NCBI GenBank assembly: GCA_034638255.1
Contig: JAWPGT010000032.1
Span: 186,001-250,000, forward strand
Reading direction: 5' to 3'
Source of the DNA: Coprinus comatus
Taxonomy: Eukaryota > Basidiomycota > Agaricomycetes > Agaricales > Agaricaceae
Length of the DNA stretch: 64,000 nt
Position numbers and translations under genes: made by a program. Of the stretch, positions 10,408-22,051 are shown in pieces (the first letter of the stretch is position 1; each line of letters opens with the position of its first letter). The notes beneath the pieces are model-generated. The model searched no databases, had not been told where the DNA came from, and was given only the letters and a program-made list of their open reading frames with translations.

Positions 10408-12450
10408 CTAATTCAAAGATTGTACCCCCATGCGATTAGACTCAAGCCTCACTTGCAACGAGTCCTTGGAGCGTTCTAGTGCACAGATCGCATCTCGGAT
10501 AGAACCCGCCGCCCTCATTAGATTCGAATCTGATCTTCTATCTAGTTCACCCTTCGACACCTCCGAGTTCGTGCATTCCTTCTCACTCAAAACAGTCAAG
10601 TCAAAATCCATACAGAAAGTAGACAGCCTCATGCTCGCCATCCCCACCTCGCCAAGCACAATTAAACCACGCTTTCTGGATGTAACATCGGACTGCGTAC
10701 TTGGCTCGCCGGAAGTTTTTGTACTCCTGCGTGTCCCCCTCTCTTTGAAGCTTTTCCTCCTGGATGTGCCACTCGCTAATATAACTTCCATCGACCGAAT
10801 GCTGAAGTTGATAGATTCTGTTAATTCTTCTGTATCGCTTTTCAAGACTGCGTCCTGTCCTCCGATAACCATATTTTGGCCGCTGTGTGTGAGAAGTGAA
10901 TGTTGCTCATGATTGGTAAGATTTTCTGCTGTGTCACGGAGAGAATAAATCACAAATTCTAGCTCCTTGACGAGACTTTGTCGGATTGAGTTAATCGAGA
11001 ATTGGAGCTCGCCATAAGCCTTTTCCTTTAGGATCTTACTCTTTTCAAGGCGAGTAATGCCATTCACACAACACTGGGCGTCGTTCGTGAGCTTGGACAA
11101 TTTGTCGCCCAATGTACTCTATGATTTGATCAGAAAAAGAATTGAATGATAGGGTAGAATATTAGCCGACTAACCATTGCAACCGTAATAGGAGACGGGA
11201 ATGGATAACGATCTTGAATCCGAAGTAGCTAAACGCCCAGATATTGGTTAGTTGCAGCATGGTAAAACGAGTTTAATGTGATGAACCAAACATACAGCAG
11301 TGGTATACTTTTTGTATTGAAGTTCAACACCATTCCAATCGGATTCAAGGGCCTGAAGAGTCGCCTTGTCAAAGTTCAGGCCAACCCCTGTTGTCAAGCC
11401 CGAGAACCGTCGTTGTAACGAGGAGAGCTTCGTCTTCAACGTCGACCACCAATCGACAAATTTGTACACGTTTGTATAGGCTTCCTCAAGCTGAGTTGCA
11501 AGGTGTTTGACGCGGGAAAGTACATCATTCAGACTAATCTGTTCCTTTTCTCGCTCTGTAAATTCCGTGTAAGGCACTCATTAGAAAGTGGACAAATCGA
11601 GACATACTTGATATGCTTCTCTCGCATCTGCTATCAACTTCTTGAAGAATAAATCCAACCACTGGGAGCACGATGGGAAGGATGATTCCCAACGGAGGTA
11701 CGAACGAAGCAATACTTCCTGCCTGGGTTAAAGCGGTGCCAGAATATTGAACCATCCACTGAATCATTTTTTTCCGGGACTGTCGACTGTCGACTTCGTT
11801 CAATTTCACTTCCAGTGATTCTATCGTGTTCGGTACAATGTTCTCCTGAATCTAGACAAGAAAGGCGGTCAGAACCGTCATAAGATCACATAAATTGAAC
11901 GTAAGGAGGAAGGAACCAACCTCTACAATACCCCTACAGACCTCCCTGAACTTATCCGCCATGTTTTTGGCATCCCTGTGGGAATGTTCCGCAATCTTGA
12001 GCATACCTTCAAGATATTTGCGAATATCGTCTTCTGGTTTCCCTTTCGCCAAGGATGAACAAACTTCTAACGCTTCACTGGCTAGAATACAACCACTTGA
12101 GCTTGTTTCCAAGCTCATCTGCATCGCCTCGGCAAAGTTCCATCCCTGTTCTTGAATCGATCGGATGAGGCCTCGCGATTCCTTGTTCTCGTCGCCGGAA
12201 CTATAGATATAGTTATATTATCATCGTGTGTAAAAGGTGTAATTGTCGTCGAATTGTACTGTGACTTACCACTTCGCATGAAACCATGGCTCGAATATAC
12301 TGTAAACTTGATTCACAGACAAAAGAAGTCCATCTACATTTCCTATGAGAGGGTTGGTAGTTCTTTGAATGAGAGCGCCTCCGGAATACTCGAGTAGTCA
12401 TTGTGTGATGCAGGTAGTAGTTGATGGCATTCCTCAGTGGTATAATCCAT
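10408..12450 (-). CDS. Helical protein D with a central hydrophobic hairpin (alpha-pore-forming-like)
   Basis: Seven exons: 12450-12390, 12342-12270, 12200-11921, 11851-11608, 11555-11296, 11228-11175, 11118-10408; 560 residues, frame kept throughout. It shares exon boundaries with A, B and C, but the exon matching their 64-base exon is 244 bases here. The extra 60 codons encode, around residues 172-206, two apolar runs broken by PPLG: SIASFVPPLGIILPIVLPVV. The next exon carries the family motif VDWW. Long amphipathic helices flanking one hydrophobic hairpin is the layout of ClyA/HBL/NHE helical pore-forming proteins; this is a resemblance in architecture, not a sequence match. The last exon adds a Ser/Thr-rich, partly disordered C-terminal region absent from B and C. 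No signal peptide was seen. Alternatives: a HeLo/MLKL-like membrane-targeting domain or a non-toxic membrane-binding protein. Confidence 0.75.
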
Positions 12451-14476
12451 CGTAGTGCACAAGAGCGACTGAGACATGAGCGCGCTAGGGCACAAAAGGC
12501 TGGCCCTATATGATACCTCTTAACGCGTGGTTGGCGTATGGCATACGAGCGCTTGTTGGAACGTGGACAGAGAGACTTAACTCGACCCGAACATTGTTGC
12601 CTTCCTACAGCTCTGATTGGGGGTCACTATTATGATTATGATGAGCACATTATAAGTACACGTAGCCTCTGGTGCACTTTACCCTGAATATAGGTCTTTG
12701 TTTACAGGTAAAATAGGCCTCAGGTCGACCGACGACAGGGGATTAATTAAACCTCCGCTGCCGCGTGAGTCGGCAACAACCGAGATTAAGCATCTATGAC
12801 GTATGGGCGCTTGGGCTCGGCTCAGAGACTTCAAACCGCTTCTCCTCGTGTAGATGGAACACTTCTCCAATATTTATCAGAGGCAGCGTGTTAAAACACA
12901 TCGATAGTCATTCGAAATAGCCCTTAGAAGGCAAAAGGGCTTAAGATAAGTCCACACACAAACTTGACCAATTCCGTCACGAGGCCCTTCGTTAAAGGTT
13001 GTAACCATTTTCTGGACGACCCACACTTCACCGAATTTCCTTCTCATATTTATCACTCAATTGATCGAAAGTTGATATACAAGTGGGTTTTATTCTTTTT
13101 CCAGATACATTTCATACTCTTACCTGGTGTTGCGATCGTGCCTCGCTTATGCCTATGCCTTTGTCATCATTGCGGCTAAGTGATTTTTCTCGATATGTTT
13201 GAGTACCAGGAAAGAAGGTTTGATGCTATACATCAGCTATACATGGTACACCACTGTGGCCTGTATTTTGGGTACGAGAGTTCATACTTGTGCTTATGTA
13301 TCTTGGAACAAACAGAGCAGTGATCTATAGAAACGAAAGGCTCTATAAGTAGGTTAAAACTAAATGCAATGACACAGAGTTACTAAATGGTCTCCGACGG
13401 CCGTCGCCGGGAGTGGCGGGGATATTATCTTTAAATTATGAAGGAAAGAATACTCTGCAACGACCACACGCACGTCATTTAGTAAAGATCGATTCTTGAC
13501 CATGGGAACGAAAAATAAGCGAAGAGAAGAGGGCTGCGGTGGATACTTTCCTCACGTGTGTTACTATTTAAGCTCAGAAGGTATACGTATCGTATCACTT
13601 ATCACATCAACTTCTTAGAATACTCTTAGAAAAAGCTTTTTCTGTTGTTCAGAAGTAGAGGTCTTTGGATGTGGACTCCTCATGACCACACCTAGTCACT
13701 CTGAATTCCTTCTTCTATTACTTCTAACCTAGAGGCCAGCATTTTTTAACTCTGTGTCCGCTGACGGAGCATGTGTTTAGTCTGTACACTAGGGCGGAGC
13801 AACGATTAGTAGGCCCGATTTAAATAATAAAAAACCATATTGATCCGTTTTCCCACAACGACTTTTCCAACAACTGTTTATCCCCGACGATTGGTATATA
13901 TGGCAGGCGAGTAAATAAATTACTTTGAATCAGCTCGCTTAAAGATGAGGGTGCGTACTGGCCGGACACCAATCTGTTACGCGAGCTCTTCTGGAGCTCT
14001 GGAGTACTCTAAAAACAATTCCAGTTACATCTTGCTTCTGGTGATATATCGATAAACACAGTTTTGGCATGCTAAAAAAAACTTACCAAGCCAAATCAAA
14101 AACTCATCTATCATACACCCAATGGTAGGAAAGTAAAATTTCCCACATTCAAGTTTTTTAATCAGGCACAAGCCTGCACAAGCCTGCACAACCCACTCTT
14201 ACTCTAACTTACTCGTAACATCTTGTAACCGACTTTTAGCAATGTGCCATTGTCGATCACAGCGTGTTCGACGGGATGCTCTTTAATGTTGACAGTCACA
14301 TTCTCATCAAGTGCACAGGGTAATTGCGTCACCCCTGAACGGCACCAATCTGAAGTTGCCATCATACAGATAACCGAGATCTAAAGCATGCCCTTTTGCA
14401 CCGTAAGTAGAACAGTTGGTCATGACTGGTTTCGAAGTAGATTGGCGAGCCTTCGATACGCACAAAATCTAAATCA
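12451..14476. other. Intergenic, 2 kb
   Basis: No supported gene. A short CACAAGCCTG tandem occurs near 14165-14190. Sequence upstream of the zinc-finger gene includes a possible untranslated exon around 14388-14410 (ATG...GTAAGT) that cannot be confirmed. Confidence 0.45.
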
Positions 14477-15826
14477 ATGTCCCGGAATGAGCGAAAATTA
14501 CAGCACGTCTATGATGCAATACAACTTGTCTCATTCCTTCAAATACCAGGTCCTTCGGCAGGGACTCTACTTTCTTTTCCCGTCATCTTCACCACTATGC
14601 ATTCCACACATAGGGACGCTAGTATCGACAGCCTCCGTAGAAATCCCACAGACGGTGCATACCACTGCCCTCGCTGCGATGCTCCTTTCACAAGACGATC
14701 CAACTTGAGACGACATTATCATATTCGTGAGTACTTAAAGCGCTTATGGGTTCTACCTATCCCCTAATCAGCCTCATAGATACAAGGAATATGGTTCACA
14801 AATGTCAGATCTGCAATCAAATTTTTTCCAAAAGGTTAGTCCTATCGATTCCTGAATCAAAAGTTGTCCCTTTTGAAAAATTGCAATTATCATAGCGAAG
14901 AATTACAATCACATTCTATGCAATGCGGATCACATAATACTTCCTGGGATCACCAAACCAATCGTATTGTCCATGCCATGGCCCATTATACCACCGACAA
15001 CAGTCTTCAACCAAATATCGAGTTCAGCGGTGGACTGGGAATCGTTACCTCCCCCATGCATGAGAGTCTCCCGGGGCTACCAGACGACTTCAACCATGTT
15101 GACCTATTCCAAGGAGAGTCACTAAAGCAAGAGCAGCACAATACACAGGACTTTCAAGATTTCTTCTCTTCAATTTCGTCTTCCTTCTCTGAAGGTTCAT
15201 CTTCTCCTTCAACATCATCAGAAGCTATGTTTGGCTCTAGTTCGTATCCATTCCCATACGCTACGCAACGGGCTGGTAGTTCTTCATCCAGCGTAAGACA
15301 ATCACCAACTTTCTCAACATTTTATCCAACGAAAATCGATTCTTCCTTCCAGGGCTCTCCTTCACCTCCTGCTTCAACAATTTTCCAATCAAGTTACCTC
15401 GTTGGCCCGGAGGATCGAACAAATTCAATCAATCGATGGAACAAGCAAAACATGATACTATCGTCTCTCGACAAACGAACTGTCGCCGACAAGCCGGTGT
15501 ATACACGTAGACAGGTGGAAGAAATGTTGGATGTAGTTGGGAATACTTTCCTTAACACAATTGTAAGCGATTAATATCTCTTTGTCAGAATAATTTACAA
15601 ACTAGCCGGTTTTACCCGTTTTTAGGATGCAGTAATTCAACGTACACAAGCGGGAGACTTACCTTTGGGCCAAGAAATTGCGGAGCTTCAAGCTCTGACC
15701 GGATCTCACGGAGGAGCCGTGAATTTGGAAGCACGCAGAATGATTTTGGTTGAAACGATTCCCCGATTGGTAGCGACCCTGAGAGAGGAGACGTTTGGTG
15801 GCGGCAATCATTCTCTACCGTCGTAG
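14477..15826 (+). CDS. C2H2 zinc-finger protein, probable transcription factor
   Basis: Exons 14477-14726, 14780-14834, 14896-15562 and 15626-15826 give 390 residues. Two adjacent C2H2 fingers are visible only after splicing. The first reads YHCPRCDAPFTRRSNLRRH with a second His four residues on. The second begins HKCQICNQIF and is completed by histidines in exon 3. Both introns of the finger region cut inside or beside a finger. After the fingers comes a long Ser/Pro-rich region (about residues 120-290), expected to be disordered or to serve as activation domain, then a short helical C-terminal module (AGDLPLGQEIAELQAL). An in-frame ATG at 14597 is an alternative start that would remove an apolar leader. 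Nuclear DNA-binding regulator by family; target unknown. Confidence 0.8.
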
Positions 15827-16891
15827 CTGTGTCAATATGCATTATATAGATTTATTTATTTATTATTTGCCTTCAGTACTACTTCCCTGTTCATAGTGTA
15901 TACTTTCCCCATTGTTCATTTGCGTATCAATGTTTATGTGTACAATAGTTTAGACAATCAACTTCCTCGACTGCAGACACGATATTATATTAGACATAAG
16001 TTCACAAGTATCCCAAAAACACACATGTATTATTCTATGGTATTGAGTCTAGTAGTATAACTTTTAATACTTGGGAGACACCTTGGATCCCTTATTCATT
16101 CAACCTCATTGTACCTCGTATGTTGATTGTTCCACGTTCAACGTTGACATATCCCTTGATATACCCCGATTGTGCCCTATTGTACCCTGATAATACTCTA
16201 TGCGTCCAGACATGTCTTCTTTTTCTGATTTAAAGACCCTGAACTGATACTTAGATTCCCTTAGATTACAGTATCCAATGTTTAGGGACCCTGCCTAGAT
16301 CTTAAACAATAGATCTATAGCAGCTCTGTGTGTAGTTTTTACTACCTCTTACTACCAGTGCATTATTACTATTAGCAAGAGCGGGCATTTCAGCATCTCC
16401 TCCGAGTATGTAGTTCTTGCGATGAAGGCGGGACACTGCCTATGCTGGTACATACAATGTTACTGGTAGTAACTGGAAACTTCAGAGCAAGTAAGAGCTG
16501 AAGCGAAGTAGTTACAATATCCGTTGAGTTCGGGTAGTCTCATGGTTGTTGTTAATCCAATATATATCAGAATCAACTCGCGTACATCCAAGCGAGTTAT
16601 GGGGACGTCATTGTTGCGTATTTACACAGTCCTTCTGTACATCACCACAGCGATGTTCTCGGAAACTAAACGAGTCGTCATTGTGACATTGCCGATGTTA
16701 ACAAGTTTGATGATCTAGCCCGCGTATCTACAGAAGATTATCATCTTCACACCGGTGAGTTGTGTGGGGGTCGAATGGAATATCGGCCATAAGTCCGAGT
16801 ATAGACTAACATGAACTGAGTAATCATTCAATCTTTGTTGGAAGGTGAGGACATGCCCGAACGTCGCGGTGCGAAAAGCAGCCAAAAAGGT
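15827..16891. other. Intergenic before tRNA
   Basis: AT-rich spacer. Nothing recognised except poly(A)-signal-like ATATAGATTTATTTATTTA just after the zinc-finger stop. No gene seen. Confidence 0.45.
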
Positions 16892-17001
16892 TGGACGCTA
16901 CGAGGATCGAACTCGTGATCTTATACAGATTTCATATAAGCAGTGGCTTATACTACACTTAGAAGTGCAAAGCATACGCCATACCACTAGGCCAAGCGCC
17001 C
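16892..17001 (-). tRNA. tRNA-Ala(UGC) with a 38-base intron
   Basis: Read on the minus strand, the 5' exon (17001-16966) and 3' exon (16927-16892) fold into a full cloverleaf. The acceptor stem GGGCGCT pairs with AGCGTCC and contains the G3-U70 wobble that is the alanine identity element, with A73 next. The D arm is GCC-TAGTGGTAT-GGC. The anticodon stem TATGC pairs with GTATA (one G-U), and the loop TTTGCA plus T gives anticodon UGC. The T arm is ACGAG-TTCGATC-CTCGT. The intron (16965-16928) sits in the canonical place, one base 3' of the anticodon. Mature length is 72 bases before CCA addition. Confidence 0.9.
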
Positions 17002-17283
17002 GGTACTATGGACATTTTATAATTATATTATTATTTGCATCACAACCGTATATCATTCATTGGTTTCCGCCCCGGGCCGCAAACAAGACCAACCCCAACC
17101 GTTTACATACCAGCTGACAAGGCCTGCAAATTCGAACCTCATCTCGCTTCTATTTTATGTATAACAAAAATACCGGTGAACTGATGTCGAGGATATTCTT
17201 CGGGCTCATCTCAGAGCATAAAAACCAATGATTGAGGTTGAAAATCTATCAACTTTTTTGACAATACCTTGTTGTTCAAGAAA

Positions 17284-18626
17284 ATGGCACGTCTATCTGT
17301 CTGTCTCGCTCTTTTACTCTCTCTTGCGAATTCCCAAATCGCCAATGCCGCTTCGCGTACATCCCCGCCTGCCGGAGCTAAGATAGTCCGTGCAGGAACA
17401 ACCACATCCGGAGAATTCAAAACCGTTACTGCTGCTGTTAATGCTCTTCCAAATGACAGCTCTTCCCAGGTTATTTTCATTTATGCCGGGACTTACAATG
17501 AACAAGTCTACATCACCCGCAGTGGACCTCTGACCGTTGGTATAAGTTTCTAATCGATTTTGCTTATGAACTGACTAAGAGTGTTATGCTAGATTTATGG
17601 TTATACTACGGACGACACGACTTACAAGAACAACCAAGTAACCATTCAAGCAGGTGTTACTGCAAGTCAAGCTGGTTCCAATGACGCTAGTGGTACCCTA
17701 CGAGTACACAAGAACGATTTCAAGATGTACAACGTCAATGTAAAGAACACATATGGCCCTGGTACTCAAGCCATTGCCATCAGCCAATACGGTAGCCGTG
17801 TCGGACTCTATGCTTGCAGTTTCTACGGATACCAAGATACACTTTACGCAAATCAAGGCACTCAAGTATACCTTAAAAATTACATCGAGGTATGTTAACG
17901 ATACTTAGGACTGCAAAATAGTAGTCCTTGTGCCGAATACAAATTTACACGGTGAACAGGGTGCAACAGACTTCATCTTTGGTAGGCAAGGATGGGCTTA
18001 CTTTGGAGGAAATACTATTGGAGTGAAGGGTGCCGGTTGGGTCACTGCCAGCGGTCGCGAATCGAACGATGGCGGAAGCTGTAAGTCGTTTAGAACTTGT
18101 TTTCTATTCAAGTTCCACCACCTGACCACCTATTTGAATAGACGTTTTCAATCAGAACACAATTGTAAGTGCTTCCGGCGCTTTTTCCAATGTTACATCA
18201 CGCCAATATTTCGGTCGCCCATGGGGAAGTAAGTCACCTTTATAACATTTCTCGAAGCTCGAAGCATGGTCTCAGTCATCTGATACTAATTCTCAATTCC
18301 TATTTTTAGGTTATGCTAAGTAAGCAGAATCCCTTTCCACTTACAACTCCTCTTCACTAACCGGAATAAATCACAGGGTTGTCTTCAAGAATACCGTTGT
18401 AACTGCTCCATTCAATAAAGCGCTCTGGTCTGAATGGAATAGTGGTGACGCGCGAACGAGCAATATCTTATTTGGGGAATTCAATAGTACCGGAAGCGGT
18501 GTCAGCGGTGCTACCCGCCCTAGCTTTGCTACAGTTTTATCTTCTTCACAGGCAGCAGCATATACTATTTCCAGTGCTGTTGGTGGTGATTACGCCAGCT
18601 GGGTAGACATGGCCTACTTCGTCTGA
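17284..18626 (+). CDS. Secreted pectinesterase 1 (CE8)
   Basis: Exons 17284-17535, 17593-17889, 17960-18080, 18142-18228, 18310-18319 and 18377-18626; 338 residues. Catalyses demethylation of pectin outside the cell. An N-terminal signal peptide (hydrophobic LSVCLALLLSLANS, cleavage near ANA) is visible. Family motifs appear in order: GSNDASGT, QAIAISQYGSR, YGYQDTLY with the catalytic Asp, GATDFIFG with the second Asp, and GRPWG with the substrate-binding Arg. Length is typical of fungal CE8 enzymes. The first donor is a weak GTTGGT, chosen because it restores the IYGYTT frame. Exon 5 is only ten bases long and is needed to join GRPWG to the YAK-VVFKNT segment. Tandem with a close paralog at 18985, same strand, same exon plan, so a recent duplication. 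Confidence 0.93.
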
Positions 18627-18984
18627 TACTAAAGTTGGTGGAGGAAAATATATATCCTGTATCGGTTTTTGTGGGGTTTGTACTCTAGGAATACAAAAAA
18701 TCAAGTTCATCAGTCTACTGTATTGAAACAAAAGTTGATAGAAGCCTAGGACGTGAATTGCGATGATCATCTGCCATTTGCTAATCCTTCTATATAAGTT
18801 AGCGCGTCCCGCAAAACTTGTCGCGGGCCGCTCCAATATCTCCAACCATTTGTTATCTTATCCAAATGACCTTTTTGCATGGGCCGTGAATCACATTGAC
18901 GACGACATTTTTCCGGCATCTTGTATAAAATATGTGTCTACTAAGTAAAAAAAAAACAATAACATCCCAAGAACTTGAAAAGAG
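18627..18984. promoter_or_regulatory. Promoter region of pectinesterase 2
   Basis: The 358-base spacer between the two pectinesterases holds a TATA-like TATAAAAT at 18924-18931, about 55 bases before the downstream ATG, followed by an A-rich leader. No other element was recognised. Confidence 0.5.
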
Positions 18985-20284
18985 ATGTTCACCACCAAAC
19001 TGGTAATCTTCTTAACGCTCACCTCAACGCAGACTGTTGTTCAGGTTTGGGCAGCGTCAAGAACCTCGCCTCCATCCGGTGCCAAAATTGTTCGAGCAGG
19101 AACCAGTACATCTGGTGAATACAAGACTCTCACTGACGCCATCAATTCCCTCCCGAACGACAGTACTTCCCAGTCCATCTTCATTTATCCAGGAACCTAT
19201 ACCGAGCAGGTATATATTTCTCGTAGTGGACCTGTGACTGTAAGTACTGCATTTTACCTAAGTTCGGTTCAATCGTGAAATGAATTTTGAAAAATAGGTT
19301 TACGGTTATACAACCGACACCTCCGCGTATTCCCAAAATGTAGTCACAATTCAAAACAACATTCCGGCAAGCACTGCAGGGTCAAATGATGCATCAGGAA
19401 CGATTCGCGTTCATAAAGATAACTTCAAAATCTATAATGTCAACATTAAGAATACCTATGGTGCCGGTTCACAAGCTATTGCACTTAGTCAATATGGGAA
19501 CCGAGTTGGTGTTTATGCCTGTGGAATTTATGGATATCAGGATACGTTATATGTCAACCAAGGAACTCAAGTGTACCTGAAGTCATATATTGAAGTGAGC
19601 AGATGCTGTATATCCTCATCTCAGCGTAATTTGCTGACCAAGTATTGGGTAGGGTGCAACTGATTTCATTTTTGGCGCACGAGGACAAGTTTACCTCGGT
19701 GGTAACACCATTGGCGTCAAGGGAGCCGGTTGGGTTACAGCTAGTGGGAGGGATTCAGAGGATGCGGGAAGCTGTGAGTTTGAAGTAACATTACACAAAT
19801 GCACGAATCTAAAACGAGGTAAAGATGTCTTTGACCACAACAGAATAGTTCTTGCATCAAACCCAGCATCCGGAACAAGCGGGAAAGTTTACCTCGGCAG
19901 GCCATGGAGAAGTACGTTCTTCCTTGAAAGCACTGTTAATCTCGACTAACAACTGAATAAAATCTCCTAGGTTATGCAAGGTAATGTCTTGCAAAAGTAT
20001 TGCGATATATTAATGTACTGACATTATTTTGTAGGGTTATCTTCAAGAACACGGTCATTACTGCGCCGCTGAACACAGCTATTTGGTCTATTTGGAGCAC
20101 TGCAACACCGAACACAGATCATATCTTGTTTGCTGAGTATAATTCCACGGGAAGTGGAGTGGCAGGAGCATCACGACCAAGCTTTGCAACGATGCTGAGC
20201 GCCAGTCAAGCTGCAGCATACTCTATTTCAAGTGCAGTCGGCAGTGATTATTCAAGCTGGGTTGATATGTCTTACTTTGTCTAA
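18985..20284 (+). CDS. Secreted pectinesterase 2 (CE8)
   Basis: Exons 18985-19239, 19298-19594, 19653-19773, 19825-19911, 19971-19980 and 20035-20284; 339 residues. Same activity and motifs as the neighbour: signal peptide ending near VWA, GSNDASGT, QAIALSQYGNR, YGYQDTLY, GATDFIFG, GRPWR. Exons 2 to 6 have exactly the same lengths as in the upstream copy (297, 121, 87, 10 and 250 bases), while introns have diverged completely. The ten-base micro-exon GTTATGCAAG is flanked by CTAG and GTAATG. GRPWR replaces GRPWG; the catalytic Arg and Trp remain. Both copies look functional. Confidence 0.93.
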
Positions 20285-20363
20285 GTATGAGAACATAATA
20301 TTCAGCGATAACAAGAAAGCGTAGGTAGATTATACTATACAGAATACTAGGAGATTGGCGAAA

Positions 20364-22051
20364 TCATTTCCGTTTGGCTTTCTTGCCATTACTGGGCCCA
20401 GCCTTTTCAGCAGCCTGAAGAAAGTATTTTCAGTAAGGAAAGAGCAGCATTTTGTGCACAGCTTACCTTTCGTTTTCCACCTTGCGCCTTAGAATTTTTG
20501 GCCGGGGTATCGTCCTTGGGTTTGAGAGTGAAAAATCCGTCAAGACGACCCTGTTGTTTTGTATTGAGGAATTTTTGTAATTTCTCAGCTCCTTTTCGCA
20601 CTCGCTCCTCGCTATGGGGTGAATAAGAATATATCCAGCTTTGAAGGAAGAAGAATGACTTACTTGAACCCCTTTTCTGTGACCAGAAACTGTATCAAGC
20701 CATCGATGTCAGGGTTTTTCCACTCGAGCTAAAAAAATAGGCGTCAGGTCGATATATACTTCTCCGAAAAATCATGTCGTACCTCAACTTCATCGGCAGG
20801 TAATACATCTGGCTTCTCGAACAATACTTTCGCTTCTTCCCATGGCCATTCCTCTGGTACACGAATACCTCCTGAGCCCTTTCCTTTGCCTTTCTTGGGC
20901 TTCTTCTTAGGTGCGTCTTCATCCCCTTCCACATCCGAGGTTGGGGCGGGTTCATCCTCTGCTTCAGATTCTGATTCAACAACGGCTTTCTTTTCTGCAT
21001 CTCTGAAAAGAATCAGAAAGATAGTATTGATTATGACGTCATCACGTACTTTTCCCTCAAATGGGCAACAATCTCCCTAAGGCGGCCATGTTCTCGAATA
21101 AGCTTGAGAGCCGACTTTGGGCCAACACCTTTGATAGGTTCTAGGTAGTCACAACCAAGAAGAATACAAAGGTCGATGAACTGAATAAGAATTTAGTATA
21201 CCATTATTGTGGTTTTTGAGAAACATACCTGGCTCATGTCCATTTCTAGACCTTTGAGAGCAAGGGCGAGGTTAATTTCGCTAATAGGCTGTTTCTTTGC
21301 TTCTGAGAAGGTGAGGTGGCGATAGAGAATTGGCGCATTGAAGGTAAGTGTGTCCATATCTTCGGATCCTGCCGCATACACCTAGCATGTGGTTGATAAA
21401 ATGTAGGTTGTGATGGTTTTGTTCACTTACCTTGCCCCCGCGAGCCAATTCTGCGCATTGTGCCTCGGCCTCTGAAGGTGCCTGGTTATAAACGATTTAG
21501 TGAATATATGCGCACGAATAGGCCTTGCGTACCACTACGACTGGGATACCCATCAATTTCAGAAGTCGTATGCACTCCTCATTGTGTTGCCGGGTCACCT
21601 TCACCGTCCGCCTCGATAGACGGTCAACATCTTCTACAGTACCGGTCTCTTTGGCCTCTTCCCCTTGCTCTTGTGCTTCTTCACGTCGCACAAAACGTTT
21701 TGATAGCTATTGTAGATTGAGAATTCATTGGTAAGTAGATAATGAGATAATACAACATACCACTCCTTTCTTCAACTCGGGAGGTTTCCCATCGAATACA
21801 TATGCAGGTTTGATACCATTCTCAACAATGCGTATTGTGCGATAGAAGAATCCCATGAGATGACTGGTTGTTTCCCCAGCGTCGTTGGTAAGCATTTCTC
21901 CATCCTTCTGCCTGACCGCAATGAGAAATTGGTATATTGACATTGATGCATCAATGGCGACCTTGCGACCAAAGAGTGTCTTTATATCGTGCTCCTTTAT
22001 AGCATTGGGTGAAAATTGCGAGATAAGTCCAGTGAGTCCTTTGATACCCAT
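20364..22051 (-). CDS. FEN1: Flap endonuclease 1 (FEN1/Rad27)
   Basis: Nine exons: 22051-21761, 21706-21533, 21481-21431, 21381-21229, 21180-21050, 21002-20783, 20728-20664, 20611-20467, 20414-20364; 426 residues. Removes 5' flaps during lagging-strand synthesis and base excision repair in the nucleus. The protein begins [10 protein letters not shown] as the family requires. Metal-binding residues appear in order: [45 protein letters not shown] and [18 protein letters not shown] (helix-hairpin-helix). The PCNA-binding box is QGRLDGFF, followed by a Lys-rich nuclear tail. An acidic then Lys/Gly-rich stretch of about 35 residues ([10 protein letters not shown] through KKGKGKG) makes it longer than the usual 380 residues. 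The gene is convergent with pectinesterase 2, the two stops 80 bases apart. Confidence 0.95.

Noticed and set aside
10430..10912. 160-codon plus-strand open frame
   Set aside because: Antisense to the last exon of D, whose frame is supported by paralogs and splice phases.
12343..12389. D first exon reading straight through to FKELPTL
   Set aside because: That frame meets a stop; removing the 47-base GTATTC...CATAG intron gives a total exon length divisible by three.
16845..17117. 90-codon plus-strand open frame
   Set aside because: Overlaps the tRNA-Ala gene completely and shows no protein features.
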